64,000 nt of DNA, taken from contig JACEEZ010013932.1 in NCBI GenBank assembly GCA_016584305.1, positions 37,561 through 101,560 on the forward strand. The letters are read 5' to 3'. The DNA comes from Chionoecetes opilio (taxonomy: Eukaryota; Arthropoda; Malacostraca; Decapoda; Majidae). The position numbers were made by a program, and so were the translations under genes. Position 1 is the stretch's first letter; each line of letters begins with the position of its first letter. The notes beneath the pieces were generated by a model that worked only from the letters and a program-made list of their open reading frames with translations, had not been told where the DNA came from and did no database searches. Below, piece by piece: positions 10,674 to 22,558 of this stretch.

Positions 10674-13600
10674 TAGGGTGGGGTGGGTCACACCGAACGG
10701 GGGGGATCCCCGTACGAAGGGCTACAACGCGAAAATTAATTAAAAATTTCGCGCCCCCATGCCCCACGGATGCAGCGCCACGCTCAGTGAACTACATGCG
10801 AGAAAAGGGGTAGCGTCAGCGTCACCCCCGGTTTACCAGGTAAGAAATTTTATTTTCGTATGTTCCTTGTCACTTTTCGCCGTTCTTAATAGGTCTCATG
10901 TCGGCTGTGATGGCGCCGTTTCCCTTTTGAGGTAAGTTGCAATAAGGTATAACCGTATTGACATGTTTTTGAGTGAAAAAGTAGTGCATCCCTTTCCCGA
11001 ACAGGCCGCGGTGGCATTATTTACAAAAAAATTGGTGGCGCGGGGGATCAACGTATGGTGAAGTGGGGGGGGATCAACGTACAGGGAAATTTTGAAAAGC
11101 TATATCTTTGAAATACCTACACAAACATAACAAACAGTGATTGACTAGTATATTCGCATGATATTAAATGGTGGTGGTGAACTAGTGCATTAAATTAAAT
11201 GGAACAGTTTTTTTTTGTGGCATAAAGTTGAAGGTGATTGGTATTAAATTATGAGGGCTATATCAGTGTTATTATGCTATAAGCACATGAACTAACTATT
11301 ATATAAGTGATTTATGTTATTAGAATGATTCTAGAATTAATTTTTTATGGTTAAAAAAACCATTTAACACTGCATATTTTCGGGGCATGACTTTCGGTGA
11401 TCCCCGCATCACTACGATTTTGGAAAATCTATATTTTTAAATACTTAGAAAAAACAAAAGAAAAAGTGACTGACTATGCATATTAGCATGATATTAAATG
11501 GTGGTGGTGAACTAGTGCTTTTAAAAATTAATGGAACAGTGTTTTTTTGTTGGTGTAAATTTGAAGGTGAATTGGTATTAAAATTATGATGCTATATCAG
11601 TTATTATGCTATAAGCACATGAACTAACTATTATATAAGTGATTTATGTTATTAGAATGATTCTAGAATTAATTTTTTAATGGTTAAAAAAAAATTTACC
11701 ACTGCATATTTTGGGGGCATGACTTCGGTTTGATCCCCCACATATTGCCAGACTCATAGTCCCAAAATAATATGGTGGCCATGCAAGAATCGCCCTCTCC
11801 ACTGTAAAAAATACAAAAGCTAAGCTAACCAAAAACTAACCTAACCTAACTATGCATGATGTCTAATGTCATTAACTCTTTTCAGATCTAACCTAACCTA
11901 CCGCCATCACCGTCATCATGCCTCGCAAAATAATCAGGAAGAGCGACAAGCAGATGGACCGCACGACCTGGAGGCTGCCTTTAAGCACCGCGTGGCCACT
12001 AGCTGCAGCCTGAAAGAAGCCGCTGACAGATTCAACATCAAGAAAACAACTCTTGCTGTAAGTTGCTTATTTAGTTCCATATTCCCAAGGTCTTTTGTGT
12101 ATGACCTCATCCCACGTCTTCTTTGGTCCCCTGGGATGAGGTCATGCAAAAGACCTCAGGGATAGCTTAAGGGTCTCTGATTTATAGATTTTAAAATTTA
12201 ATTCATTTTTTTGTTTTGTTTTATTGCCAGCAAGGGCCCCTTTTAAGTCCTAATTAATTTCTTTTGTTAAAGGATGCCTTCAAGCGCTCTATTTATTAAA
12301 TTTTTTTTTCAACTTTTGTTGCCAGCAAGGGCCTTTTAAGTCCTAATTCATTTCTTTTGTTACAGGACGCCTTCTATCTATCGAAGAAGCTTTTCGGATG
12401 GAGTTACTATATGGCTGTTTTCTTCCCGTAGCAAAAGGGTTTTCAGCCCTCAACAAGAAATATACATTGCTGATTATACCATCCACGCCAGCCAAGAGGT
12501 TCTACGGCCTGCCCATGACGATGTGCGTAGGATGGTGTACCAGTATGCCATAGCTTGTGGAGCAAGAGCATCCCCGCTGCCTGGGAGAAAGAGAAAATGG
12601 CGACAAGGGACTGTACTTTTGCCTTCATGAAAACCCTCATCCAAACCTTGTATTGAAGGGTCCGGAAGGCATGTCCATTGCCAGGATTGTGCCTTTAAAC
12701 AAAGTCAATGTGGAAACCCTTCTTTAAGGCTTACACATTAGCTTTTGGGGAAGTAACATTCAAAGCCGGAACCCGGGTAAAACAAATTTTGGGTGAGAGT
12801 TTAAATTTTCGACTGTTATGAAGCCAGTCAAGGTTGTGTGTGCGAGAGGCCAGCCAGTAGCCACGCAGGAACTCGTGAACGCGGTGACAGCATGACGTTT
12901 GTGGGCATTATAAATGCTGTGGGGCAGGGCCAACCTCCAGTGTTTTATAATTCCAGATGCCGATGGAATCCCGCTTTCATGAGGAACACGATCTTTGGTT
13001 CCAAAGGGATATTGCATCCTAAATGGCTGGATGAATGGTGAATGCTTCGTGCAGACACTTCAGCATCTCCATGAGAAGTCTTGTTCTTTTGTAGAGAACA
13101 AGATTCTTCTGATCATGGACAATGCTGAATGTCACATGAACATTCAGCCTGTTGAGTTTGCGATAATGCATGGTATCGTGATTGTTACCTTGCCTTTCCC
13201 CATACAACAGACAAACTCCAGCCATTGGATGTGAGTGTCTTTGGTCCCTTTAAGACATTCCTGCGGGGCCCTACTGAACAGCCACGCGCTCATGCACCCT
13301 AACGAGCACATAACAGTCCACAAGTTGCCAGAGTTTGCTTCTGAGGCATGGACCAAGCCACTACCCCCTCCAACATTCTCAGTGGTTTCCGGGCGCTGGT
13401 ATATGGCCACTCAATCGCAACATCTTCCAGATGATGTGTTTGTTAGGAGCGCATGTAACCGAGCGACCGGCACCACCAGAATTTGTAGTGGAAGTTACTC
13501 CAACTTCTTCTGATGGAGGAAGTTCAGATGGAGAGGAGCGACTGGTGAAGGCCATACCTCAGAAGCTATACCCCCTTCCCGCTGTGTCTCCCCGGCTAGA

Positions 13601-14968
13601 TGATGTGCCTGCCACCCGGGCCCCAGCACGACAGAGCCTGCCACCCCGAGCACCAGCAAGACAGAGCCTGCCACCCCGGGCCCCCAGCACGACAGAGCCT
13701 GCCACCCGGGCCCCCACGACGCCCCCCCGCACCCCGGGCCCCAGCACGACAAAGCCCGCCACCCCGAGCCCCGCACGACAGAGCCTGCCACCCCGGGCCC
13801 CAGCACGATGCACCCTGCCAACCCGGGGGCCCGAGCAACGATGCACCCTGCCACCCCAGGACACCCTTCTCAACAGCAGGGCTTAACCCCAGAGTGTGTC
13901 AGGCCGTTCCTAAGGCTAATCCTCGTCCTTATGGAAAGGGACGGAAGAGGGTGCGGGCCTGCATTTTAACCCAGAATGAGGAGGCAATATCTGACCTGAG
14001 GTTGAAGGCAGAGAAGAGGCAGAAGCTGGAAGACAAAAAGAAGGCAGCGGCTGAAAAGAAAACATTGGGAAAGAAGAAGGGTCCACAGGGGAAGAAGTCT
14101 GTGCCTGTCCCGGAGGAAGACACCACTGACGAGGAGGAGGTTGATGATGTCCGACTTCAGCTGGACGACTCCTCCGAGTACTCGGATGAGGTGGACGACG
14201 AGGGCACCTGGACTTTCAAACATCATACCCTTTTGCTGCGAAAACATCACAGGTGGGGGACTTTGTTCTGGTTCAGTGAAGCTGGAGGAGGGAAGGGTGT
14301 GGGCACATTAGTGTGCTATGTTGCTCAGGTGTTGGCCATCATGGAGGATGGAAAATTAAACCTTTCTTTCCTCCGGATGAAGTCCGCTAACACCCGAGAC
14401 ACGTTCACCTTCCCCACCATCCTAGATGAAGCTTCTGTTGATCCAGAAAAGTGCAAGGGTGTCCCGGTGACCTCCAAGGGCATCACCAAGAGGCAGGCTG
14501 ACCTGGTGAAGGTGTTTCCCCCCCCTGCATGCCTTCAGATGCACTTCTGAATAGTGAGCATAAAAATACCTAGACCTATCTTTTTAAAAAATGTATTTTA
14601 TATGAGCTTAAACTTTCATTTCATCACCTAATAATAATGGTGGGTGTCTAGGCTTAGCATATATGTTGATTTCAGGCAAAAAAACACAATAATGTTTGAT
14701 GTAATATGAGTTTAAAAATATCATACGGTGCCCCCCATACCTGATCCGGTGTCCCCCCTCGTGGGGGGGACACCGGACGAGGTGCCAAAAATTTATAAAA
14801 AACCTTTAAAAGACCCTTATTATCTGAGTTAAGAATTCATGAGGGTACCATAGGTGGGCCATATTGTGAAGTTTGTTTTGGGGACAGTGTGCACTCTCTC
14901 AGGTAAAAAAAGGATTTTTTTTGAATATTTTTCCACCCAATAGTACGGTGTCCCCCCACACCACCCTA
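10674..14968 (+). mobile_element. pogo/Tigger-like DNA transposon, copy 1
   Basis: A 4.29-kb element flanked by TA (10674-10675 and 14967-14968). The ends are related as inverted repeats (GGGTGGGGTGGG...CACCG at the left; CGGTGTCCCC...ACCACCC at the right). Inside are about 1.2 kb of leader with two direct repeats of roughly 320 bp (about 11085-11395 and 11400-11745), a two-exon transposase gene, and a 3' region with a GC hairpin at 14750-14780. It is the most indel-ridden of the three copies. It lies about 70 bp beyond the stop codon of the minus-strand HARBI1-like gene. Confidence 0.85.
11918..14550 (+). pseudogene. pogo-like transposase, copy 1 (many frameshifts)
   Basis: Exon 1 (11918-12057) starts ATGCCTCGC and encodes the HTH of copy 2 with indels. 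Exon 2 (12366-14550) follows a TTACAG acceptor. DDE motif segments are present but in different frames (the DNAECH block near 13120-13140 is readable). The C-terminal third, from the Pro/Thr repeats to the stop at 14548-14550, is open for about 316 codons. The number of single-base changes inside homopolymers compared with copy 2 suggests sequencing error as much as decay. See copy 2 for domains. Confidence 0.75.
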
Positions 14969-15039
14969 CTGAGTTTTAATACAATATTAATTTGTATTGA
15001 TTGAAAGTATAATATTTTCAAACACTGCATGCAGTTACC

Positions 15040-15623
15040 TTATGAGAAATGTCCTCTGGCAAATTCATCCCTGTGCTGTAGACCCGGCGTCCTGCGTCTA
15101 CGTCCTGGTGCAATGTTTGCACGGTCTTTTTCGATGATGTCGTCTTCATGATCACCACCACCATCATCATCTTCTTCTGATGAAAAGCAAACAATAAGGG
15201 AAATTGTCTACGGATGAATTTTTCATTACCATACAAGTTTTGCAAGTGTGTATACTAGGAGATCAAAAGAAAATGTGGACTGTATACGTGCTTTTGTATA
15301 CAGTAAACTGCGGAGTAAATACATCAATGAAGTGTGAATAAATTATTATAAAGGGGAAAAAAAATTGGCTACAATATATTATGTTATAAGATAACTTAAC
15401 AGTTCAAAAGATAAATGAAAATTAGCAGATGGATGAAAATTCCTATAAATCCATTACTGCTTAACTAAAAATAAAAACATAGATTTTCTTGTGCACAATA
15501 AAAAAAAGATAATATAAACACAAGAACAGTAATACAAAAATTACTGCTGGGCATTGCAACAGTTCTCATCTAGAGATGTTGTATGCACAAGCCAGTGACA
15601 GTGCAGTCTTGCCGAGAAAGAGC
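15040..15623 (-). pseudogene. HARBI1-like transposase, C-terminal exons (copy A, truncated)
   Basis: The last exon (15040-15176, minus) encodes an acidic stretch, DDDGGGDHEDDIIE, then RRRRTPGLQHRDEFARGHFS and a stop. The upstream exon (about 15544-15623) is cut by the N at 15624 and retains only its 3' part. Copy B at 21872-22539 shows the missing part. Tandem duplication unit 1 ends inside this exon. Confidence 0.55.
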
Positions 15624-15624
15624 N

Positions 15625-15787
15625 CCCTGGTACAAGTGCCAAAGGTACTTCCAGTGGCTCCTCTGCACTGACAGATGCTCCTCCTGATAAACCCTTTGGG
15701 TGCAGTTTCCCATAGCTGTCGGGCACCATCGCCCTGGTCTTGTCCGTCCTCCCATCGTAACCCAATCCAACTATTTTGGTACCCTGG
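15625..15787 (-). pseudogene. Second fragment of the RNase H-like family gene
   Basis: It encodes GYDGRTDKTRAMVPDSYGKL followed by frameshifted sequence, corresponding to 8794-8958 in unit 1. It begins directly at the N (15624), so the gene is truncated by the duplication joint and not by a biological break that I can recognise. Confidence 0.65.
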
Positions 15788-16098
15788 TTAGGGTACGCCG
15801 TATAACAAAAAATTCTTTTCTCAACTTTGGCATGCCAATTTCCTATGTAAAATGGAGTTCTAAGACGATTTTATCATGTTCCATTTTTGCATTTGAGCAA
15901 TTCTTACTATACAAAATCGCACTTAAACTATGTTTTGCATATAAATATAAAAGTCCATTTTTGCATAGCAAGAAGTGCTCAAACTCAAAAGTTGAAGAGG
16001 CCAAACTACCTTAAAATTCAATTTTACATAAGAAAACACCCTGCCAAATTCGAAATAATCTATATTTCACTTTTCATTGGACCTACGACGTACCCTAA
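15788..16098. mobile_element. GGGTACG-type foldback MITE, copy B
   Basis: Same element and insertion point as copy A at 8959-9270, carried along by the 6.8-kb duplication. The ends are TTAGGGTACG and CGTACCCTAA. Confidence 0.7.
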
Positions 16099-17514
16099 TT
16101 GTAGGCTCCCAGCAAAAACTTAACATTTGGAGATTCTACAAACTTTTTGCCCTGCCAGATGGGACTGTATTTAAACACAGCCTGAAACGACCTGATTTTC
16201 AGAAATGATTATGTCTTCAGGTGAAATCTTAAATAAAACAGTACAGCAATATGTAATAATATAACAAGGGGAACATGAAGCTTTAAAGTGAGTGCCCATT
16301 GACTTTGTTCTTTTTGCTGTATATTTGCAATGTGTGTGATATGAAGGATTCAAGGATGGGATCCAAAGAGTTTTGGCAATGACTGTAAATCATGAAGATG
16401 TAATGGGAAGAAAAAATACCTATGTACAAAATTTTTCGGCAAATAAAGGCTGACATACAATTAATAACTAAATGTGGTAGGAGGATGACTGAACAAAAAG
16501 AAAGTGTCTTTAACAATAAGCAAAATAATAATAGCTAATTAGCAGTCCAGCCAGGCCGGGCCAGGCGCTGTTTTTGCGAGGAGAGCTAGACGGCTGGAAC
16601 GGCCGGGACTGTCTAGGCCTTTCCAGCTGGTCAAATTAATAACTCTTTGGTGTATCTGGGGGGGAGGGGGGGGTGTTAAACTTGCAGGACGGTAGAACCG
16701 CCCACTCGATCCCCCAGCCAATAGGAACCACGAATGGGACGGGGCCGGTCTGGATGTGTTTTCGCGAGCATCAGCCCAGCCTGGGCCAACCTAGACATTC
16801 CTGGCAAACCTTGCAAAAACGCGCTGCAAGTATCCATGGTGGGCTCCGGGTATGTGTGCATAACCGCTGTCTCCACCAGCAGCTGTGGAAGTACATAGGT
16901 GGGTGTAATATTATCAAGATAATCAATTTTTTCCTACATCATAGGATACTAATGAAGGGCAGAAAAAAACATTATAAAAACCCTGCTTTTTCTCAGTCTT
17001 TACTTAAAAGATTGAGATAGACTTCAAATATGTTGGGATGCGAGGCACAAAAATGAATGAATCAGTTTCGTACTGCACTGAATGTATTCATAAAGCAAAT
17101 TATTAAGGTACATGAACTGTTGCTCTCAATTAAGCACGTAAGACAAAACAACATCGTCTACATATATATATTTTTTAATACTGGCTACAATACGTACCTA
17201 TTCTTGACTTGCAGTGATTACTGTTGCGTGTAGTGGTGGTGGGCTATGTTTCATAGCAAATCCCATCACCACTATACGCACACAACCATTCAACTGACAG
17301 AGGTGGATACTGATATAATGATACTGATATAATAATGATACTATAATCACTGATACATACATACTTAAGTACTGATCATTATTTTGCATAATGTCTTTGT
17401 TTTTTTACGATAAACACCTTAGTAAAAGTGATGGTGCAAATAATTATGTTACTTTCAATAGTTCTGTGTGCATACTGAAGTAAAATTTTAATTCCTCTTA
17501 GTTATCATCATCAG
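16099..17514. other. Spacer of duplication unit 2, no gene recognised
   Basis: Counterpart of 9271-10673 with fewer apparent errors. It contains a clean snap-back at about 17225-17285: 'gcgtgtagtggtggtggg' pairs with 'cccatcaccactatacgc' across a short loop. The GC-rich CCAAT-containing patch is at 16545-16860. Confidence 0.4.
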
Positions 17515-20500
17515 TAGGGTGGGGTGGGGTCACACCGAACGGGGGGGATCACCGTACGAAGGCTACAACGCGAAAATTAATTCAAATTTCGCGCCACCAT
17601 GCCACCACGGATGCAGCGCCACGCTCAGTGAACTACATGCGAGCAACAGGGTAGCGTCAGCGTCACCTCCGTGTTTACCAGGTAAGAAATTTTATTTTTC
17701 GTATGTTCCTTGTCACTTTTCGCCGTTCTTATATAGTGTCTCATGTCGGCTGTGATGGCGCGATTCTTTTGAGGTAAGTTGCAATACGAGGTATAACCGT
17801 ATTGACATGTTATTGAGTGAAAAAGTAGTGCATGCTTTCGAACAGGCCGCGGTGGCATTATTTACAAAAAAATTGGTGGCGCGGGGGATCAACGTATGGT
17901 GAAGTGCGGGGGATCAACGTACAGTGAAATTTTGAAAAAGCTATATCTTTTGAAATACCTACACAAACATAAAAAAACAGTGATTGGGACTATGTATATT
18001 CGCATGATATAAATGGTGGTGGTGAACTAGTGCATTTAAATTAAATGGAACAGTGTTTTTTTGTGGCATAAAGTTGAAGGTGATTGGTATTAAATTATGA
18101 TGCTATATCAGTGTTATTATGCTATAAGACATGAACTAACTATTATATAAGTGATTTATGTTATTAGAATGATTCTAGAATTAATTTTTTATGGTTAAAA
18201 AAACCATTTAACACTGCATATTTTCGGGGCATGACGTTCGGTGATCCCCCGCATCACTACGATTTGGAAAATCTATATATTTTTAAATACTTAGAAAAAC
18301 ATAAGAAAAAGTGACTGACTATGCATATTAGCATGATATTAAATGGTGGTGGTGAAACTAGTGCATTTAAATTAAATGGAACAGTGTTTTTTTTTTTTGG
18401 TGTAAAGTTGAAGGTGATTGGTATTAAATTATGATGCTATATCAGTTATTATGCTATAAGCACATGAACTAACTATTATATAAGTGATTTATGTTATTAG
18501 AATGATTCTAGAATTAATTTTTTATGGTTAAAAAAAACATTTAACACTGCATATTTTGGGGGCATGACGTTCGGTGATCCCCCAATATGCCAGACTCATA
18601 GTCCCAAAATAATATGGTGGCCATGCAAGAATCGCCTCTACACTGTAAAAAATACTAAGCTAAGCTAACCTAAACTAACCTAACCTAACTATGCATGATG
18701 TCTAATGTCATTAACTCTTTTCAGATCTAACCTAACCTACCGCCATCACCGTCATCATGCCTCGCAAATATGTCAGGAAGAGCGACAAGCAGATGGACCG
18801 CACTGACCTGGAGGCTGCCTTAAGCACCGCGTGGCCACTAGCTGCAGCCTGAAAGAAGCCGCTGACAGATTCAACATCAAGAAAACAACGTCTTGCTGTA
18901 AGTTGCTCTATTTAGTTCCATATCTCCCCAAGGTCTTTTTGTATGACCTCATTCCCACGTCTTCTTTGGTCTCCCTGGGATGAGGTCATGCAAAAAGACC
19001 TCGGGGATAGCTTAAGGGTCTCTAGATTTATAGATTTTAAAATTTATTCATTTTTTGTTAGCTTTTATTGCCAGCAAGGGCCTTCTAAGTCCTAATTAAT
19101 TTCTTTTGTTAAAGGATGCCTTCAAGCGCTCTATTTATTAATTTTTTTGTCAACTTTTGTTGCCAGCAAGGGCCTTTTAAGTCCTAATTCATTTCTTTTG
19201 TTACAGGACGCCTTCTATCTATCGAAGAAGCTGTCGGATGGAGTTACCTATATGGCTGTTGCTTCCCGTAGCAATAGGGTTTTCAGCCCTCAACAAGAAA
19301 TATACATTGCTGATTATACCATCCACGCAGCCAAGATGTTCTACGGCCTGCCCATGAACGATGTGCGTAGGATGGTGTACCAGTATGCCATAGCTTGTGG
19401 GAGCAAGAGCATCCCTGCTGCCTGGGAGAAAGAGAAAATGGCGACAAGGGACTGGTACTATGCCTTCATGAACCGTCATCCAAACCTTGTATTGAAGGCT
19501 CCGGAAGGCATGTCCATTGCCAGGATTGTTGCCTTCAACAAAGTCAATGTGGAAACCTTCTTTAAGGCTTACACATTAGCTTTGGAGAAGTACACATTCA
19601 CGCCGGACCGGATATACAATTTGGATGAGAGTTCATTGTCGACTGTTATGAAGCCAGTCAAGGTTGTGTGTGCGAGAGGCCAGCCAGTAGCCACGCAGGT
19701 AACTCGTGAACGCGGTGACAGCATGACGTTTGTGGGCATTATAAATGCTGTGGGGCAGTCCAAACCTCCAGTGTTTATAATTCCCAGATGCCGATGGAAT
19801 CCCGCTTTCATGAGGAACACGATCTTTGGTTCCAAAGGGATATTGCATCCTAGTGGCTGGATGAATGGTGAATGCTTCGTGCAGACACTTCAGCATCTCC
19901 ATGAGAAGTCTTGTTCTTCTGTAGAGAACAAGATTCTTCTGATCATGGACAATGCTGAATGTCACATGAACATTCAGCCTGTTGAGTTTGCGATAATGCA
20001 TGGTATCGTGATTGTTACCTTGCCTCCGCATACAACAGACAAACTCCAGCCATTGGATGTGAGTGTCTTTGGTCCCTTTAAGACATTCCTGCGTGCCCTA
20101 CTGAACGACCACGCGCTCATGCACCCTAACGAGCACATAACAGTCCACAAGTTGCCAGAGTTTGCTTCTGAGGCATGGACCAAAGCCACTACCCCCTCCA
20201 ACATTCTCAGTGGTTTCCGGGCGACTGGTATATGGCCACTCAATCGCAACATCTTCCCAGATGATGTGTTTGTAGGAGCGCATGTAACCGAGCGACCGGC
20301 ACCACCAGAATTTGTAGTGGAAGTTACTCCAACTTCTTCTGATGGAGGAAGTTCAGATGGAGAGGAGCGACTGGCTGAAGGCCATACCTCAGAAGCTATA
20401 CCCCTTCCCGCTGTGTCTCCCAGGCTAGATGATGTGCCTGCCACCCCGGGCCCCAGCACGACAGAGCCTGCCACCCCGAGCACCAGCACGACAGAGCCTG

Positions 20501-21801
20501 CCACCCCGGGCCCCAGCACGACAGAGCCTGCCACCCCGGGCCCCAGCACGACGCCCCCTGCCACCCGGGCCCCAGCACGACAAAGCCTGCCACCCCGAGC
20601 CCCAGCACGACAGAGCCTGCCACCCCGGGCCCCAGCACGATGCACCCATGCCACCCCGGGGGCCCCAGCACGAGCACCCTGCCACCCAGGACACCCTTCT
20701 CAACAGACAGACTTAACCCCAGAGTGTGTCAGGCGTTCCTAAGGCTAATCCTCGTCCTTATGGAAAGGGACGGAAGAGGGTGCGGGCCTGCATTTTAACC
20801 GAGAATGAGGAGGCAATATCTGACCTGAGGTTGAAGGCAGAGAAGAGGCAGAAGCTGGAAGACAAAAAGAAGGCAGCGGCCTGAAAAGAAAACATTGGGA
20901 AAAGAAGAAGGGTCCACAGCGGAAGAAGTCTGTGCCTGTCCCGGAGGAAGACACCACTGACGAGGAGGAGGTTGATGATGTCCGACTTTAGCTGGACGAC
21001 TCCTCCGAGTACTCGGATGAGGTGGACGACGAGGGCACCTGGACTGCAGCATCATACCCTTTTGCTGCGAAAACATCACAGGTGGGGGACTTTGTTCTGG
21101 TTCAGCTGAAGCTGGAGGAGGGAAGGGGTGTGGGGCACATTAGTGTGCTATGTTGCTCAGGTGTTGGCCATCATGGAGGATGGAAAATTAAACCTTTCTT
21201 TCCTCCGGATGAAGTCCGCTAACACCCGAGACACGTTCACCTTCCCTACCATCCTAGATGAAGCTTCTGTTGATCCAGAACAGTGCAAGGGTGTCCTGGT
21301 GACCTCCCAAAGGGGATCACCAAGAGGCAGGCTGACCTGGTGAAGGTGTTTCCCCCGCTGCATGCCTTCATGATGCACTTCTGAATAGTGAGCATAAAAA
21401 TACCTAGACCTATCTTTTAATAAATGCTATTTTTTATGAGCTTATCTTTCATTTCATCACCTAATAATAATGGTGGGGGGTCTAGGGTTAGCATATATGT
21501 TGATTTCAGGCAAAAAAAAACAATAATGTTTGATGTAATATGAGTTTAAAAATATCATACGGTGCCCCCCCATACTGATCCGGTGTCCCCCCTCGTGGGG
21601 GGGACACCGGACGAGGGTGCCAAAAAATTTATAAAAAACCTTAAATGACCCTTATTATCTGAGTTAAGAATTCATGAGGGTACCATAGGTGGGCCATATT
21701 GTGAAGTTGTTTTGGGCACAGTGTGCACTCTCTCAGGTAAAAAATGGATTTTTTATGAATATTTTTCCACTAATAGTACGGTGTCCCCCGACACCACCCT
21801 A
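17515..21801 (+). mobile_element. pogo/Tigger-like DNA transposon, copy 2 (best preserved)
   Basis: Flanked by TA (17515-17516 and 21800-21801). The layout is the inverted-repeat end, iterated GGGGATCAMCGTA words, two direct repeats (about 17905-18245 and 18250-18580), the two-exon transposase gene, a GC hairpin at 21578-21612, and the 3' end. TA target duplication, CENP-B-like HTH and DDE motifs place it in the pogo/Tigger branch of Tc1/mariner. It is unusually long for that branch, with an extended C-terminal domain. Confidence 0.88.
18757..21384 (+). CDS. pogo/Tigger-like DDE transposase (two exons)
   Basis: Exon 1 (18757-18897) encodes MPRKYVRKSDKQMDRTDLEA and ...CSLKEAADRFNIKKTT, a pogo/CENP-B-type helix-turn-helix. 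A GTAAGT donor and a TTACAG acceptor join it to exon 2 (from 19207). Exon 2 has the DDE_1-type core: YNLDESS (first Asp, codon 19624), LLIMDNAECH (second Asp, codon 19948) and PPHTTDKLQPLDVSVFGPFK (third Asp, codon 20038 or 20056). About nine PATPGPSTTE-like decapeptides follow (20440-20690), then a basic Lys-rich stretch, an acidic stretch (EEDTTDEEEVDD) and a conserved tail with VGDFVLVQLKLEEG, LNLSFLRMKSANTRDTFTFP and ADLVKVFPP before the stop (21382-21384). It is open from 19207 to about 20742. Later indels break the tail, and an extra G near 18890 disturbs exon 1. It should act in the nucleus, cutting at the element ends and inserting at TA. Confidence 0.85.
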
Positions 21802-21871
21802 CTGAGTTAATACAATATTAATTTGTATTGCATTGAAAGTATAATATTTTCAAACACTGCATGCAGTTACC

Positions 21872-22539
21872 TTATGAGAAATGTCCTCTGGCAAATTCAT
21901 CCCTGTGCTGTAGACCCGGCGTCCTGCGTCTACGTCCTGGTGCAATGTTTGCACGGTCTTCTTCGATGATGTCGTCTTCATGATCACCACCACCATCATC
22001 ATCTTCTTCTGATGAAGAGCAAACAATAAGGGAAATTGTCTACGGATGAATATTTTCATTACCATACAAGTTATGCAAGTGTGTATACTAGGAGATCAAA
22101 AGAAAATGTGGACTGTATACGTGCTTAGTATACAGTAAACTGCGTGAGTATATACATCAATGAAGTGTGAATAAATTATTATAAGGGAAAAAATTGGCTA
22201 CAATATATTATGTTATAAGATAACTTAACAGTTCAAAAGATAAATGAAAATTAGCAGATGGATGAAAATTCCTATAAATCCATTACTGCTTAACTAAAAA
22301 TAAATACATAGATTTTCTTGTGCACAATAAAATAAAGATAATATAAACACAAGAACAGTAATACAAAAATTACCTGCTGGTGGCATTGCAACAGTTCTCA
22401 TCTTAGAGATGTTGTATGCACAAGCCATGATGACAGTGCAGGTCTTGCCGGAGAAAGACGAACTTCCCCATGCAATACATGAAGGCGCCGTTTAAGACCA
22501 ATCATTCTTTCAACGAGGCTCCGTGTTTGTTTGTGTGCC
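21872..22539 (-). CDS. HARBI1-like (PIF/Harbinger) transposase, C-terminal exons
   Basis: Exon 22374-22539 (acceptor CTGCAG, donor GTAATT) encodes THKQTRSLVERMIGLKRR and HVLHGEVRLSP, then in a shifted frame ACAYNISKMRTVAMPPA. The order VER-x-x-G-x-x-KRR-F/L-x-x-L...ACxxLHN-like is the end of the DDE_4 domain in PIF/Harbinger transposases and in HARBI1. Exon 21872-22008 encodes the acidic tail and HRDEFARGHFS, ending TAA, which resembles the R-x-x-x-A-x-x-F end of that family. Upstream exons are absent here: a TTAA element (22559-23055) sits 20 bp upstream of the acceptor and no DDE exon follows. Whether this is a domesticated gene or a transposon remnant is undecided. Confidence 0.55.
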
Positions 22540-22558
22540 CTGCAGGTATAAACAATAA

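Larger units (their letters stand above)
8794..22458 (+). repeat. 6.83-kb direct tandem duplication with an N at the joint
   Basis: Unit 1 (about 8794-15623) and unit 2 (about 15625-22458) are collinear over their whole length: RNase H-like gene fragment, MITE, 1.4-kb spacer, pogo-like element, HARBI1-like exons. The last bases of unit 1 ('gtcttgccgagaaagagc') correspond to 22441-22458. The first bases of unit 2 ('ctggtacaagtgccaaaggt') correspond to 8795-8815. Differences are mostly homopolymer indels, more numerous in unit 1. Confidence 0.85.

Noticed and set aside
13495..13873. Long Gly/Trp/Ala-rich open frames on the minus strand of the pogo-like elements (also 19974-20703 and 31196-31925)
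   Set aside because: They are the antisense of the 30-bp PATPGPSTTE repeat array of the transposase. GC-rich repeats keep all frames open.
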